From assembly GCA_023433345.1 (NCBI GenBank), contig JAEZDA010000055.1:1-41532 (forward strand): DNA of 41,532 nt, given 5' to 3'. Origin of the DNA: Bacteroidota bacterium. Its GTDB lineage: Bacteria > Bacteroidota > Bacteroidia > Chitinophagales > Chitinophagaceae. Position numbers and translations under genes: made by a program. Below are positions 32,197-41,211 of the stretch, one piece after another (position 1 is the stretch's first letter; every line of letters begins with the position of its first letter). Below the pieces are notes generated by a model. It made no database searches. It saw only the letters and a list, made by a program, of their open reading frames with translations, and was not told where the DNA came from.

Positions 32197-32300
32197 GTCT
32201 CACATCGTACATCCTAAATCGTACATCCTAAATCGTACATCGTACATCGTAAATCGTAATTCGTACATCGTACATCGTACATCGTAAATCGTATATTGGT
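32197..32300. repeat. Tandem microsatellite of tacatcgtaaatcg units
   Basis: About 100 bp of near-perfect short units (catcgtacatcctaaatcgta, with variants atcgtaaatcgta and catcgtacatcgta), 7 bp basic period. It lies between the IS256 end and the giant protein gene (on the minus strand, just downstream of its stop). Not a CRISPR: units are too short and without spacers. Confidence 0.8.
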
Positions 32301-35300
32301 TCATCGTATCAAAACCACATTACCCTTCATCATCCTTTCTCTTCCGGTTCTGTCAATGCCTTTAACTGCCCATACATAATTTCCGCCATTTTGTTGAACA
32401 CCTTTATAAATTCCATTCCATCCCTTTCCAATTTCGCTGGTTTCAAAAACGAGTTCTCCATAACGATTGAACACCCGGAAGTAATCGAGTTTCTGAATTC
32501 CCACGGGCGTGGGACGAAATACATCATTTAGCCCATCACCATTTGGCGTGAAAGCGCTGGGTACATAAAAAGTTGGGCCATTAAGTACTCGCAGATGAAC
32601 GGTATCTGTTGCAACACAACCGAGGTTGTCCGTTACCGTTAGTACCAGGGTGGTATTTGACCTTATGGTTACAACAGGGTTGGCAATTCCTGCATTGTTC
32701 AGCACCGAAGAAGGCGACCACGCAAAGCTGCCATTACCATTTCCCTCCAGCCTGTATGGAACACCGGTTTCCACGTCGGCATCGGTCCCTGCATCAGCAA
32801 TAACCCGGGGGTTCACGGCAAAATTAACGAGTGCGGTATCACCACATCCTTCTGTATTTTGAACAACCACACTGTAAGTTCCAGGCAGATCAACAGCAAG
32901 CGGAGATACCGCTGCACCGTTGAAAGTCCATTGAGGATCCAATCCATCGGTGTTAAACAGGTCGGTGAGGTTGCCGCTTTGTCCGAAACAAAGGGCCAGT
33001 GATTTATCTTCTCCTAGATCAGGTTTTCGGTTAACCCTAACCGTTATGGCAGTTCTTGGCCCCTCACAAGCTCCCCTTAGTGCGCCGACATAAAAAGTAG
33101 ATATTCCCGCAATATTCGTGGAAGGCACGGGTGCCGCAGCGGACCCGGGGCCCCCTGTCGCATTAGTATACCACATCAGGCTTGCATTGCCGTCCGCAGT
33201 TGCAAGCAACGGTGATGCTTGTTCAAACTGGCAATAAGTTAAAGGCGGAGGAATATTCACGGGTCCCGGAGAAGGAATTACAGTAAGGTTCAATGTAAGA
33301 ATTGAATCGCATCCTGCCTGGTTTCGGAGTGTGTCCCGGTAAGTACCTGTGTTGCTTATGTTTCGGCCGTTCCAAAGGAAGGGTAGATCCGCAGAACAAA
33401 TAGTGGCATTCGAAGATCCGGAAGATGCTTCAGTTACCGTTAGGTGCAGGCTTGCTATTGAGTCACACCCGGTCATTGTATGCAGCGCGGCTGTGAAATT
33501 GCCGGAGGAATTAATCGTGATCCCATTCCACACGAAGGGCAGTGATGCACGGCACATGGAAATTGCCGTTGAGGAAGTTACTGCAGGGTTAACGGTGAGG
33601 GTTAAACGAACAATCGAGTCGCAACCCGCCGCATTTACAAATCTGGCAGAATAATTACCGGACGAATTTATCGTTTGCCCATTCCAAATATATGGCAGCT
33701 CATTGCTGCAAACGTCGGCATTCAATTGAACATTCACGTCCGGATTTACTTGCAGTTCCAGTTGTACAATGGAATCGCATCCCATAATATTTTGCAAAGT
33801 GTCTCTGTAAATGCCTGCACCGGTTATTGTAAGACCGCTCCACAAATAAGGCAACTGAAGATTACATATTTCAACTTGCTGGCTGCTGAAAGAAGTTTCA
33901 TTTATAGCCAGTCGCAACGTTGCAACCGAGTCGCATCCGGCACTTCCCGTGAAATTGAAAAAGTACTCACCGGCACTGGTAATCGTTTGCCCGTTCCAGC
34001 GATACGGAAGGAGGTTGCTGCATACAGTGACTGTGGTGATCGTTGTATCAATTGCATTAACTGTAAGGTGGAGTATGGCCACTGAATCGCAGCCTGAGCT
34101 TGTTTGAAAGATCTTTTGGTATGAGCCTGTTGAGCTAAAAAGGTTCCCATTCCAGCTATAGGGCAATGCATTTTCACAAACCGAAACCCGGGTTTCTGAA
34201 CTGTCTGTCGGCGTAATGTTTAGTTGAAGCGTGGCAATTGAATCACATCCGTTGACGGTTAAAAGGTTCACCGTATGAGATCCGGCGCTTGTGAATGATT
34301 GCCCGTTCCATCTAAAAGGCAGATTGCTTTCGCACACGGTAAGCTGTGTGAGGCTTGTAACGAAGGGGGCGACAGTAAGGCTTAATATTGGTACGGAATC
34401 ACAACCGTTCGGTGTGGACATCGTGATTGCATACGTCCCTTCCTGTGAATAGAAGTTTCCATTCCATTGGTAGGGAAGTTGTGCCGGGCACACCGTTACA
34501 TTTGTTGTAGATGTAAGAATGTCGGTCACCAACAGGTGTAGTATGGCAAGAGAGTCGCAGCCCGTGCTGCTGGTGAGGTTCACCACGTAATTTCCTGCAA
34601 CGGCATAACTGTTCCCGTTCCAACTGTAAGGAAGTTGGTTGTTGCAGATGGTTATTGATGTTTCGCTTGACAGCTGATTTGTTACCGTAAGGTTGAGAAT
34701 GGCCACCGAATCGCAGCCGGTTTCATTAACGAGGGTGGCTGAATATGACCCTGAACTAACATAGTCGATTCCGTTCCAATGAAATGGTAATTGAGAAACG
34801 CATGTGGCTACGGTAGTGGTGCTTCCTAAATTGTCATAAACCAACAGGTTTAAAGTTGCGATTGAATCGCATCCGGCAGAGTTTTGCAATTGAATGGTGT
34901 AGGTTCCCGTGGAATCATAGGGCTGTCCGTTCCAAACGAATGGAAGATCATCGAAACAAACAGTTCTGTCTTCTGTGGTTTGTATCACATTGCTCACCCG
35001 AAGGATCAATATTTTCGTGGAGTCGCAACCGTTAGTACCTGTAAGATCTATGCGATGTGTTCCCGCACTGTTAAAAACGGCGCCATTCCATGAGTATGGA
35101 AGTTGCAATGGGCAAATGGATATTTCGGTTGTATCTCTCGTTGACGGCTTGATTGTTAAACGCACAATTGCAATTGAATCACACCTCGAATTGCTTAAAA
35201 TTGTATCCCTGTACTCACCGCTGTTAGTGTACAGGTTTCCATTCCAAATAAAAGGAAGCTGGCTGCTGCATACAGTTGTATCCGTTACAGAAAAGGTAGT

Positions 35301-36851
35301 GTCCAACACAGTGAGATGCAACACGTCAAGAGAATCACAACCGGTGCTGCTCGTTAACGATTTGGTATATGTGCCTGCAGAATCAAAGGCCACACCGTTC
35401 CATATAAAAGGAAGATAATTAGAACAGACAGTGGCCCGGGTATTTCCGGGTATAACTTCCTTCACCACTAAGTTCAGCACGTTTATCGAATGACAAGCGT
35501 CGATAACCACTGGCGGCGACAGGTTGTAAATTCCTCCTGCATTGAAAATCTGGCCATTATAGTTGAAAGGAAGTTGATTAGGACATATCTCCAAGCTATC
35601 TGCTATCACCGAGGGATTATCAAGCGATAAATTTAATGTTGCCACCGAATCACAACCGGCACTGGTTACAAAGTTCGCAGAATAAATTCCCGGCAAGGTA
35701 TAATTATTACCGTTCCACCTGAAAGGAAGATCGCTAATACAAACCACCTGGTTGAGCGTATCGCGGAGTATATCGGTGACGGTTAAACGAAGCCGGGCTG
35801 TTGAATCGCAACCATTGGATGAGGGCAGGGTAACCGAGTAATTTCCGCCGGAAGAATAAGTGTTTCCATTCCAGGTATATGGCAGTTGGGCAACACAGAT
35901 CGTTCTGTTCGTTTGGCTTTGCAGTGCAGGCCTTATTGTAAGGATAAGTGTTGCAATAGAATCGCAGCCAGATGCAGAAATTAGGGTTTGGCGATATGTG
36001 CCGCTGCTTACCAAAGAACGCCCGTTCCACAGAAAAGGAGCATCATCGGCGCAGATCGAAAGCCTGAAGAGGCTTGTTGCCACCGGGTTAACTGCCAGGC
36101 TCAGTTTGGCAACCGAATCACATCCATTACGTCCGGTAAGCCTTACCTGGTAATTCCCCGCAGCTGAATAGGTGGAACCATTCCAGTTGAAAGGAAGGCG
36201 GTTGGCACATGTTGCAACAGTGGTGGTGGAGGTGGTCGTATCTCTCACCGTTAGTATAAGATTAGCTATGGAATCACAGTTTCCGGAACTGGTTAAAGTG
36301 ATGTTGTAATTTCCCGAAGCATTATAACTATTTCCATTCCACCTGAAAGGAACCTCATTTCTGCAAACCGAAACAACTGTGGTGCTGGTTACAACATTGT
36401 TCACCGTTAAACTTAAAATCGGAACTGAATCGCAACCATTCGCGCTGGTCAGCGTCACCGAATATGTGCCGCTACTGTTAATAGAAAGTCCGTTCCACTG
36501 GTAGGGCAGTTGATTATTGCAGATAACGGCATTAGTGATGCTGGTACCTACATCTATTACATGAAGATCAAGGAAAACCAGGGAATCCTGCCCATTACTT
36601 CCCGTAAGTAACGCAGAATAAACGCCCTCGCGAAGTATTGCGAGGCCATTCCACGAATAAGGAAGCTGATTGTTACAGATAGTTAGTCTGGTTGTATCCG
36701 CAAGAGTGGAGGCATCAGTTGTCTTGTAATTGGAAAATGAAACTGGTTTGGTAAGGGGGCTTGCATTCAGCTCACCTCCGGCCAGTTGGCAGAAAAGTAA
36801 TAGCAAGGCAGTTATGCCATTGATAAAATAAATTCGGTTTTTCATTTTCAT
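32301..36851 (-). CDS. Giant type IX-secreted repeat protein
   Basis: A 1516-aa protein. The signal peptide (about residues 1-30, MKMKNRIYFINGITALLLLF) is followed by 22 repeats of about 50 aa (roughly residues 56-1170) with the consensus x-C-x2-x-LP-Y/F-x-WNG-x5-G-x-Y-x6-GCDS-x3-L-x-L-x-V. Each has a Cys near its start and one in GCDS (repeat 1 has QDS), which could form a disulphide in each repeat. Then comes an Ig-like section (PPPLTYCQFEQ, WYTNATGG), a PKD-like section, and the C-terminal gliding-motility domain (VPSAFTPNGDGLNDVF, then VFNRYGELVFE, then NGGNYVWAVKG), the type IX secretion signal. It is likely a surface adhesin or matrix protein. Repeats differ at DNA level, so they are old. 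Confidence 0.93.
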   Translation of the reverse strand: MKMKNRIYFINGITALLLLFCQLAGGELNASPLTKPVSFSNYKTTDASTLADTTRLTICNNQLPYSWNGLAILREGVYSALLTGSNGQDSLVFLDLHVIDVGTSITNAVICNNQLPYQWNGLSINSSGTYSVTLTSANGCDSVPILSLTVNNVVTSTTVVSVCRNEVPFRWNGNSYNASGNYNITLTSSGNCDSIANLILTVRDTTTSTTTVATCANRLPFNWNGSTYSAAGNYQVRLTGRNGCDSVAKLSLAVNPVATSLFRLSICADDAPFLWNGRSLVSSGTYRQTLISASGCDSIATLILTIRPALQSQTNRTICVAQLPYTWNGNTYSSGGNYSVTLPSSNGCDSTARLRLTVTDILRDTLNQVVCISDLPFRWNGNNYTLPGIYSANFVTSAGCDSVATLNLSLDNPSVIADSLEICPNQLPFNYNGQIFNAGGIYNLSPPVVIDACHSINVLNLVVKEVIPGNTRATVCSNYLPFIWNGVAFDSAGTYTKSLTSSTGCDSLDVLHLTVLDTTFSVTDTTVCSSQLPFIWNGNLYTNSGEYRDTILSNSRCDSIAIVRLTIKPSTRDTTEISICPLQLPYSWNGAVFNSAGTHRIDLTGTNGCDSTKILILRVSNVIQTTEDRTVCFDDLPFVWNGQPYDSTGTYTIQLQNSAGCDSIATLNLLVYDNLGSTTTVATCVSQLPFHWNGIDYVSSGSYSATLVNETGCDSVAILNLTVTNQLSSETSITICNNQLPYSWNGNSYAVAGNYVVNLTSSTGCDSLAILHLLVTDILTSTTNVTVCPAQLPYQWNGNFYSQEGTYAITMSTPNGCDSVPILSLTVAPFVTSLTQLTVCESNLPFRWNGQSFTSAGSHTVNLLTVNGCDSIATLQLNITPTDSSETRVSVCENALPYSWNGNLFSSTGSYQKIFQTSSGCDSVAILHLTVNAIDTTITTVTVCSNLLPYRWNGQTITSAGEYFFNFTGSAGCDSVATLRLAINETSFSSQQVEICNLQLPYLWSGLTITGAGIYRDTLQNIMGCDSIVQLELQVNPDVNVQLNADVCSNELPYIWNGQTINSSGNYSARFVNAAGCDSIVRLTLTVNPAVTSSTAISMCRASLPFVWNGITINSSGNFTAALHTMTGCDSIASLHLTVTEASSGSSNATICSADLPFLWNGRNISNTGTYRDTLRNQAGCDSILTLNLTVIPSPGPVNIPPPLTYCQFEQASPLLATADGNASLMWYTNATGGPGSAAAPVPSTNIAGISTFYVGALRGACEGPRTAITVRVNRKPDLGEDKSLALCFGQSGNLTDLFNTDGLDPQWTFNGAAVSPLAVDLPGTYSVVVQNTEGCGDTALVNFAVNPRVIADAGTDADVETGVPYRLEGNGNGSFAWSPSSVLNNAGIANPVVTIRSNTTLVLTVTDNLGCVATDTVHLRVLNGPTFYVPSAFTPNGDGLNDVFRPTPVGIQKLDYFRVFNRYGELVFETSEIGKGWNGIYKGVQQNGGNYVWAVKGIDRTGRERMMKGNVVLIR

Positions 36852-37057
36852 CCTTCTCCGGCAACTTCCGGCAACAGGCGTTTTTTCAGGTCTGACGATC
36901 TTGGATCGCTGGCAAAAAAATGCAGCGGATTTTTGCAGGTTGGGGATTTAAGAGAGAACGGGTTTATCCGTTTTTCCCAGGGTAGGGATCTTGAATTCGA
37001 AAAACTAAAATTAGAATTTTTAGGGCGAATATCATGATGATTATTCGCACACGTAAA

Positions 37058-37387
37058 TTACAGGGCGGAAGAAATTGAGGTCATCTCAACTCCGGTATGG
37101 CTCGCATCAAAAGTGCTGACACCATTTTTTACCAGGATCACCTGTGGAGATTCATGGCGAACATTAAAAATTTTCGCAACCTCATCAGACAAGGTCCTGA
37201 ACCGTAACAGATCTAAGAAATGAAACTCAACATTTGAAGGAACTTCCTGCCTTTCCAGCCTGTTCTTTGCAATGGCGCTGATAGAACATCTTGTGCTGTG
37301 CTTGAATATCAACTGGGGCACATGGGTTGAGCGGGAAACAATATCTTCCAATTGTTCCCTGTTTTCAAGGGGTTTCCAGTTTAACAT
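37058..37387 (-). CDS. ytxJ: Bacilliredoxin-like YtxJ protein
   Basis: A 109-aa monothiol thioredoxin-fold protein with the motif FKHSTRCSIS (active-site Cys34) and the cis-Pro region ESPQVILVKNG. YtxJ proteins are thought to remove bacillithiol from modified proteins, so the organism probably makes bacillithiol, as many Bacteroidota do. The length is normal. The gene is followed upstream by the small lipoprotein gene at 37397-37501 with a 9-base gap, so they probably share a transcript. Confidence 0.88.
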   Translation of the reverse strand: MLNWKPLENREQLEDIVSRSTHVPQLIFKHSTRCSISAIAKNRLERQEVPSNVEFHFLDLLRFRTLSDEVAKIFNVRHESPQVILVKNGVSTFDASHTGVEMTSISSAL

Positions 37388-37396
37388 GATCGGATT

Positions 37397-37501
37397 TTAA
37401 TAACCAACTGAGGGACATCCTGTTTTGCGACTTGCACCGCAACTTGTAACTGTTGAAGCTACCAAAAAGCCTAAACAAACAGCAAGGAGGAACTTTTTCA
37501 T
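37397..37501 (-). CDS. Tiny lipoprotein (34 aa)
   Basis: A 34-aa peptide MKKFLLAVCLGFLVASTVTS followed by CGASRKTGCPSVGY. It has a lipoprotein signal ending in a Cys (residue 21), and the mature peptide is only about 14 residues with the motif RKTGCP. I recognise the pattern from many short Bacteroidota lipoproteins but not a function. The frame is short enough to be missed by automatic gene calls, yet its start, lipobox and stop are consistent, and it is 9 bases from ytxJ. Confidence 0.75.
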   Translation of the reverse strand: MKKFLLAVCLGFLVASTVTSCGASRKTGCPSVGY

Positions 37502-37609
37502 TGATTTAGTTTATTGAGGTGTAAAGATAATATATCAATTCAGAACGAAGAGATTCAATAAAAAGTACTTTTGTTAAATATAAACCACAACCCTTCAACT
37601 TTCATTAGC

Positions 37610-37617
37610 TATTTTTG
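37610..37617 (+). promoter_or_regulatory. -7 promoter element of the exonuclease gene
   Basis: TATTTTTG matches the Bacteroidota -7 consensus TAnnTTTG and lies 20 bases before the ATG at 37638. The -33 element is not obvious. Confidence 0.6.
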
Positions 37618-37637
37618 CGTAAATTTCTTGCTATCCC

Positions 37638-38402
37638 ATGTTACAACTCAACCGACCTATTGCTTTTATCGACCTCGAAACCACAGGAGTAAATCTTTCC
37701 ACCGACCGCATTGTAGAAATTGCCATCGTAAAGCTTTTGCCTGATGGTACGCGACAGGTGAAGCGAAAACTGATCAACCCGGAAATTCCCATCACTAACT
37801 CCGACATTCACGGCATTACCAATGAAATGGTGAAGGATGCTCCGACATTTAAGGTGGCCGGAAACGAGATCAAACAATTTTTAGAAAATTGTGATCTTGG
37901 AGGATATAACAGCAACCGCTTCGATATTCCAATGCTCATGGAGGAATTTTTAAGGGTAGGAATGGACGTGGATCTTACCGATAGGAGAATGCTGGATGTT
38001 CAGCATATTTTTTATACAATGGAGCCGCGCACGCTTACCGCAGCTTATAAGTTCTATTGCAACAAAGACCTTGTGGATGCGCATAGCGCTGAGGTGGATG
38101 TTCAGGCAACGATCGATGTGCTGATGGCCCAGGTAGAGCGTTATGATCAACTCGGCAGTTCTGTCGACAGCATTCTTTCTCACATCGGGGAGGAGAAAGT
38201 TGTTGATTATGCCCGCAGGTTCTGTTTTGACGATAAAAACACAGAAATCTTCAACTTTGGAAAATATAAAGGACGCAGCGTTGCTGAGGTGTTGCGCCAG
38301 GAACCTCAATACTACGATTGGATGATGAAAGGCGACTTTCCATTGCATACAAAAAAGAAACTTACTGAACTGCTCAACAGAACCCTGTTAAAAAATACCT
38401 AA
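37638..38402 (+). CDS. DEDDh 3'-5' exonuclease with ExoX-like C-terminus
   Basis: A 254-aa DnaQ-like exonuclease. The DEDDh residues are D12 and E14 (FIDLETTG), D96 (NRFDIPML), H149 and D154 (DAHSAEVDV). The C-terminal part (FNFGKYKGRSVAEVL then YYDWMMKGDFP) is the ExoX-C/DUF3820-like small domain. It could be a polymerase III epsilon-like proofreader or a stand-alone DNA repair exonuclease; the extra domain favours the latter. No operon partner is seen; the glycosyltransferase gene is 67 bases on. Confidence 0.92.
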   Translation: MLQLNRPIAFIDLETTGVNLSTDRIVEIAIVKLLPDGTRQVKRKLINPEIPITNSDIHGITNEMVKDAPTFKVAGNEIKQFLENCDLGGYNSNRFDIPMLMEEFLRVGMDVDLTDRRMLDVQHIFYTMEPRTLTAAYKFYCNKDLVDAHSAEVDVQATIDVLMAQVERYDQLGSSVDSILSHIGEEKVVDYARRFCFDDKNTEIFNFGKYKGRSVAEVLRQEPQYYDWMMKGDFPLHTKKKLTELLNRTLLKNT

Positions 38403-38469
38403 TGCCCAAAGTGCGGTTTTTCAGGCAGATATTTAACGTAAATTTGAAATAAACCATCAGGCCGGCACA

Positions 38470-39261
38470 TTGGAAAAAGTAGTCATTATACCAACCTATA
38501 ATGAGAGGGAAAACATAACTGCTATCATTGAGGCTGTTATGCAGCTGCGTGCCGGTTATCATGTACTTGTTATCGACGACGGCTCTCCCGATGGAACTGC
38601 ATCGATCGTTAAATCACTTTTCCCTGCATATCCCGGCCAGTTATATCTTGAAGAGAGAAGAGGAAAACTCGGTTTGGGTACAGCTTATATCCACGGCTTC
38701 AAGTGGGCCATCGATCGCGGATACAGGTATATTTTTGAAATGGATGCCGATTTTTCACATGATCCGGCAGATCTTGAAAGGCTGTATAAGGCATGTGTAG
38801 AAGGCGCAGGAGTTGCAGTCGGCTCGCGCTATGTAAAGGGTGGGGCGATAGAAAACTGGCCATCTAACCGAATTTTACTTTCACGAGGAGCATCGTTATA
38901 CACAAGAATCATCACATGGATGCCGGTTAATGATCCCACGGCCGGCTTTGTATGTTACCGGCGAGAGGTTCTTGAAGCTATTAATTTCGACAGTATCGGA
39001 TTTGTAGGATATGCCTTCCAGATAGAAATGAAATTTGCCGCATGGAAGCTTGGGTACACGATCACGGAGGTTCCTATCACTTTTAAAGACCGGAAACTTG
39101 GCGCCAGCAAAATGAACAAAGGGATCATAAAAGAAGGAATTCTAGGTGTGTTGAAATTGCGATGGCAAAGTTGGTTCAAGAATTATCGAAAGAAGGTTTT
39201 TAATAAAGACTTTGCGCCTTCTTCCGAAGTTTTTCCCGAAGGCGAACTCATCGGCAAATAA
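38470..39261 (+). CDS. Polyprenol-phosphate mannosyltransferase-like GT2
   Basis: A 263-aa family 2 glycosyltransferase (DPM1-like). Motifs are IPTYNERENI, VIDDGSPDGTASIV, the metal-binding DxD in MDADFSHDP, and GSRYVKGG. It would transfer a sugar from a nucleotide donor to a lipid phosphate; there is no membrane domain, as in soluble DPM1 enzymes. The start is TTG at 38470, right where the family begins; no better ATG is upstream in frame. It follows the exonuclease gene on the same strand. Confidence 0.9.
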   Translation: MEKVVIIPTYNERENITAIIEAVMQLRAGYHVLVIDDGSPDGTASIVKSLFPAYPGQLYLEERRGKLGLGTAYIHGFKWAIDRGYRYIFEMDADFSHDPADLERLYKACVEGAGVAVGSRYVKGGAIENWPSNRILLSRGASLYTRIITWMPVNDPTAGFVCYRREVLEAINFDSIGFVGYAFQIEMKFAAWKLGYTITEVPITFKDRKLGASKMNKGIIKEGILGVLKLRWQSWFKNYRKKVFNKDFAPSSEVFPEGELIGK

Positions 39262-39263
39262 AT

Positions 39264-40172
39264 TCACTTTTTATATTGGAAGGCGGGATGAAATTCCTGT
39301 AGCGTGTTGCGAAGATATTCGCGGTCGAGATGCGTATAAATTTCGGTGGTGGTGATACTTTCATGGCCGAGCATATCCTGAACGGCTCTCAGGTCGGCCC
39401 CGCCCTCCACAAGATGAGTTGCAAATGAATGCCTGAAGGTGTGTGGCGAAACGGTTTTTTTTATTCCCGCTTTTGTGGCTAGGTCTTTTATAAGGAGGAA
39501 GATCATAACGCGCGATAGCCTCGAGCCACGTCGATTCAGAAAAAGAATGTCCTCATTTCCGGGTTTTATGGTGATGTGGTTTCGCGTTGTACTTCTATAA
39601 ATATTTATATGCCTGATGGCATCACTGCCGATAGGGACCAGTCTTTCTTTATCGCCCTTGCCAGTTACGCGGATAAAGCCCACATCAAGATATAGGTTGC
39701 TGATTTTAAGATTCACAACCTCACTCACACGTAGTCCGCAACTATACATCGTTTCGAGAATGGCCTTGTTTCTTATCCCTTCGGGAGTGCTAAGGTTGAT
39801 CTGGCGGATCATCTCTTCAATTTCCTCAAAAGCCAATACCTCAGGAAGTTTTCTATGGCTCTTCGGCGATTCAAGCAACTCGGAAGGATTGGTGGTTGAG
39901 ATGCCTTCGATAAGGCAGTATTTATAAAAGGATTTTATTCCCGAAATTATCCGGCTTTGCGATGAGCCTGTTAGCCCAAGCTCATGAAGGCTTGTTGTAA
40001 ATGATTCAAGATCTTTTAAGGTGATATCCCCAGGCGCCTTTTTTATCTCTTTACTTTGAAGAAAGTTCACTAGTTTCCCAACATCCCTGAGGTATGCAAA
40101 CACAGAAAGGTCGGCAAGAGATTTTTCCAGTTGCAGCCAGGCCTTAAATCCTTTTAGGTAAGATTCCCACAT
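39264..40172 (-). CDS. xerD: Tyrosine recombinase XerD
   Basis: A 302-aa site-specific tyrosine recombinase, the usual length of XerC/XerD. The N-terminal SAM-like DNA-binding domain (residues about 1-85) is followed by the catalytic domain with R148 (CGLRVSE), K172 (TGKGDKERLVP), H244 and R247 (SPHTFRHSFATHL), H270 and Y279 (TTTEIYTHL). XerD-type recombinases resolve chromosome dimers at dif. I see no dif site in the window. It converges with the glycosyltransferase gene. Confidence 0.95.
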   Translation of the reverse strand: MWESYLKGFKAWLQLEKSLADLSVFAYLRDVGKLVNFLQSKEIKKAPGDITLKDLESFTTSLHELGLTGSSQSRIISGIKSFYKYCLIEGISTTNPSELLESPKSHRKLPEVLAFEEIEEMIRQINLSTPEGIRNKAILETMYSCGLRVSEVVNLKISNLYLDVGFIRVTGKGDKERLVPIGSDAIRHINIYRSTTRNHITIKPGNEDILFLNRRGSRLSRVMIFLLIKDLATKAGIKKTVSPHTFRHSFATHLVEGGADLRAVQDMLGHESITTTEIYTHLDREYLRNTLQEFHPAFQYKK

Positions 40173-40244
40173 TTTTTCCGCACGGTGGCTTTGATAGGTT
40201 TACAAATTAATTAAAGATTATTTTAGCGCATTAATTTTTTTGAA

Positions 40245-40754
40245 GTGATACCACTCAAACCTTTTACATACCGCATCTACCGGAGACGGTTAAACGCTAA
40301 CCGGAAATCTTTCCGTTCCTTTATCAGGAAATCAGAAGCAGTAGCTCCCCGATCAATAAGCAAAGTACTCAGCGTTATTGAGCCAGGTGTGTGGCAGGAA
40401 GTTGAATGTTTGAGTTGTGCCAACTGCTGCAAAAAAATGACACCCACTTTCACTGATAAAGACCTGAAACGTATTTCAGCGCATTTTGAAATGTCGCCTG
40501 ATGCATTCAGGAAAAAATGGCTGAGAAAAGACAGGAATAAAGATCTGGTGAACAAAACAGAGCCATGCCAGTTCCTGAATCTTGCAGACAATAAATGTTC
40601 GATTTATGAAATTCGCCCGGCAGACTGCGCTGGTTTCCCTCATCTTTCAAAAACGAAGTGGACGGAATATGCCCACGTTCATTTGCAAAATATTGATTTT
40701 TGCCCTGCTACCTATAAGATGGTTGAAAAACTGATGTTGCATTATTCAGTATGA
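40245..40754 (+). CDS. YkgJ-family cysteine cluster protein
   Basis: A 169-aa protein with the CxxCxxxCC-type cluster: C55, C58, C61 and C62 (CLSCANCC), then C108 (EPCQFL), C118 (KCSIY), C128 (DCAGFP) and C153 (FCPATY). This is the zinc- or iron-binding pattern of the YkgJ family (UPF0153), for which no exact reaction is established. The start is GTG at 40245. It lies in convergence with yraN, with one base between stops. Confidence 0.88.
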   Translation: MIPLKPFTYRIYRRRLNANRKSFRSFIRKSEAVAPRSISKVLSVIEPGVWQEVECLSCANCCKKMTPTFTDKDLKRISAHFEMSPDAFRKKWLRKDRNKDLVNKTEPCQFLNLADNKCSIYEIRPADCAGFPHLSKTKWTEYAHVHLQNIDFCPATYKMVEKLMLHYSV

Positions 40755-41111
40755 TCACCAGGCATAAACATCCTTAATAAAAGTGTATACAATTTCTTTT
40801 CCTCCGAGCTCGATGGCCAGAATGTCGAATTGTATACGCTTCCAGCCGGGATTGCGAAAAAGATATTCTTCAGCCGCATCCATCAAAAAGCGGATCTTCA
40901 TTTTTGATACACTATCATCGGGATATCCGTACTTTTTTCCGGTGCGGGTTTTCACTTCAATGAAATGAATATAGTTGTTCTTTGAGGCGATGATGTCGAT
41001 TTCCTTGCTTCCCCAGCGCCAGTTTTTGGCAAGAATTTTAAAACCGTTCTTTTCAAGATAATTCGCTGCAAGGTCTTCGCCTGCCTGGCCTGTTTCTTTA
41101 TTTGTGCTCAT
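40755..41111 (-). CDS. yraN: YraN-family putative endonuclease
   Basis: A 118-aa UPF0102/YraN protein. It begins with TGQAGEDLAANYLEKNGFKI and has the nuclease-fold residues EIDIIASKNNYIHFIEVKTR (PD-(D/E)xK-like E, D, E-x-K). The family is close to Holliday-junction resolvases; activity is not proven for most members. The length is standard. Confidence 0.93.
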   Translation of the reverse strand: MSTNKETGQAGEDLAANYLEKNGFKILAKNWRWGSKEIDIIASKNNYIHFIEVKTRTGKKYGYPDDSVSKMKIRFLMDAAEEYLFRNPGWKRIQFDILAIELGGKEIVYTFIKDVYAW

Positions 41112-41189
41112 ATCGCAATATCATTCTTCGTCAAATTTCTGAAAGGATGATTTCCGCATTAACAGGCTGTTATTTTCACGTGAATGTTA

Positions 41190-41197
41190 TATTTTTG
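41190..41197 (+). promoter_or_regulatory. -7 promoter element of the cut-off membrane gene
   Basis: TATTTTTG matches TAnnTTTG and lies 14 bases before the ATG at 41212. Confidence 0.55.
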
Positions 41198-41211
41198 CGC
41201 AAACGTCATTC

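Noticed and set aside
32197..32300. Possible CRISPR or origin iterons
   Set aside because: The 7-bp-based units are contiguous with no spacers, and no replication gene is next to them; it fits a microsatellite.
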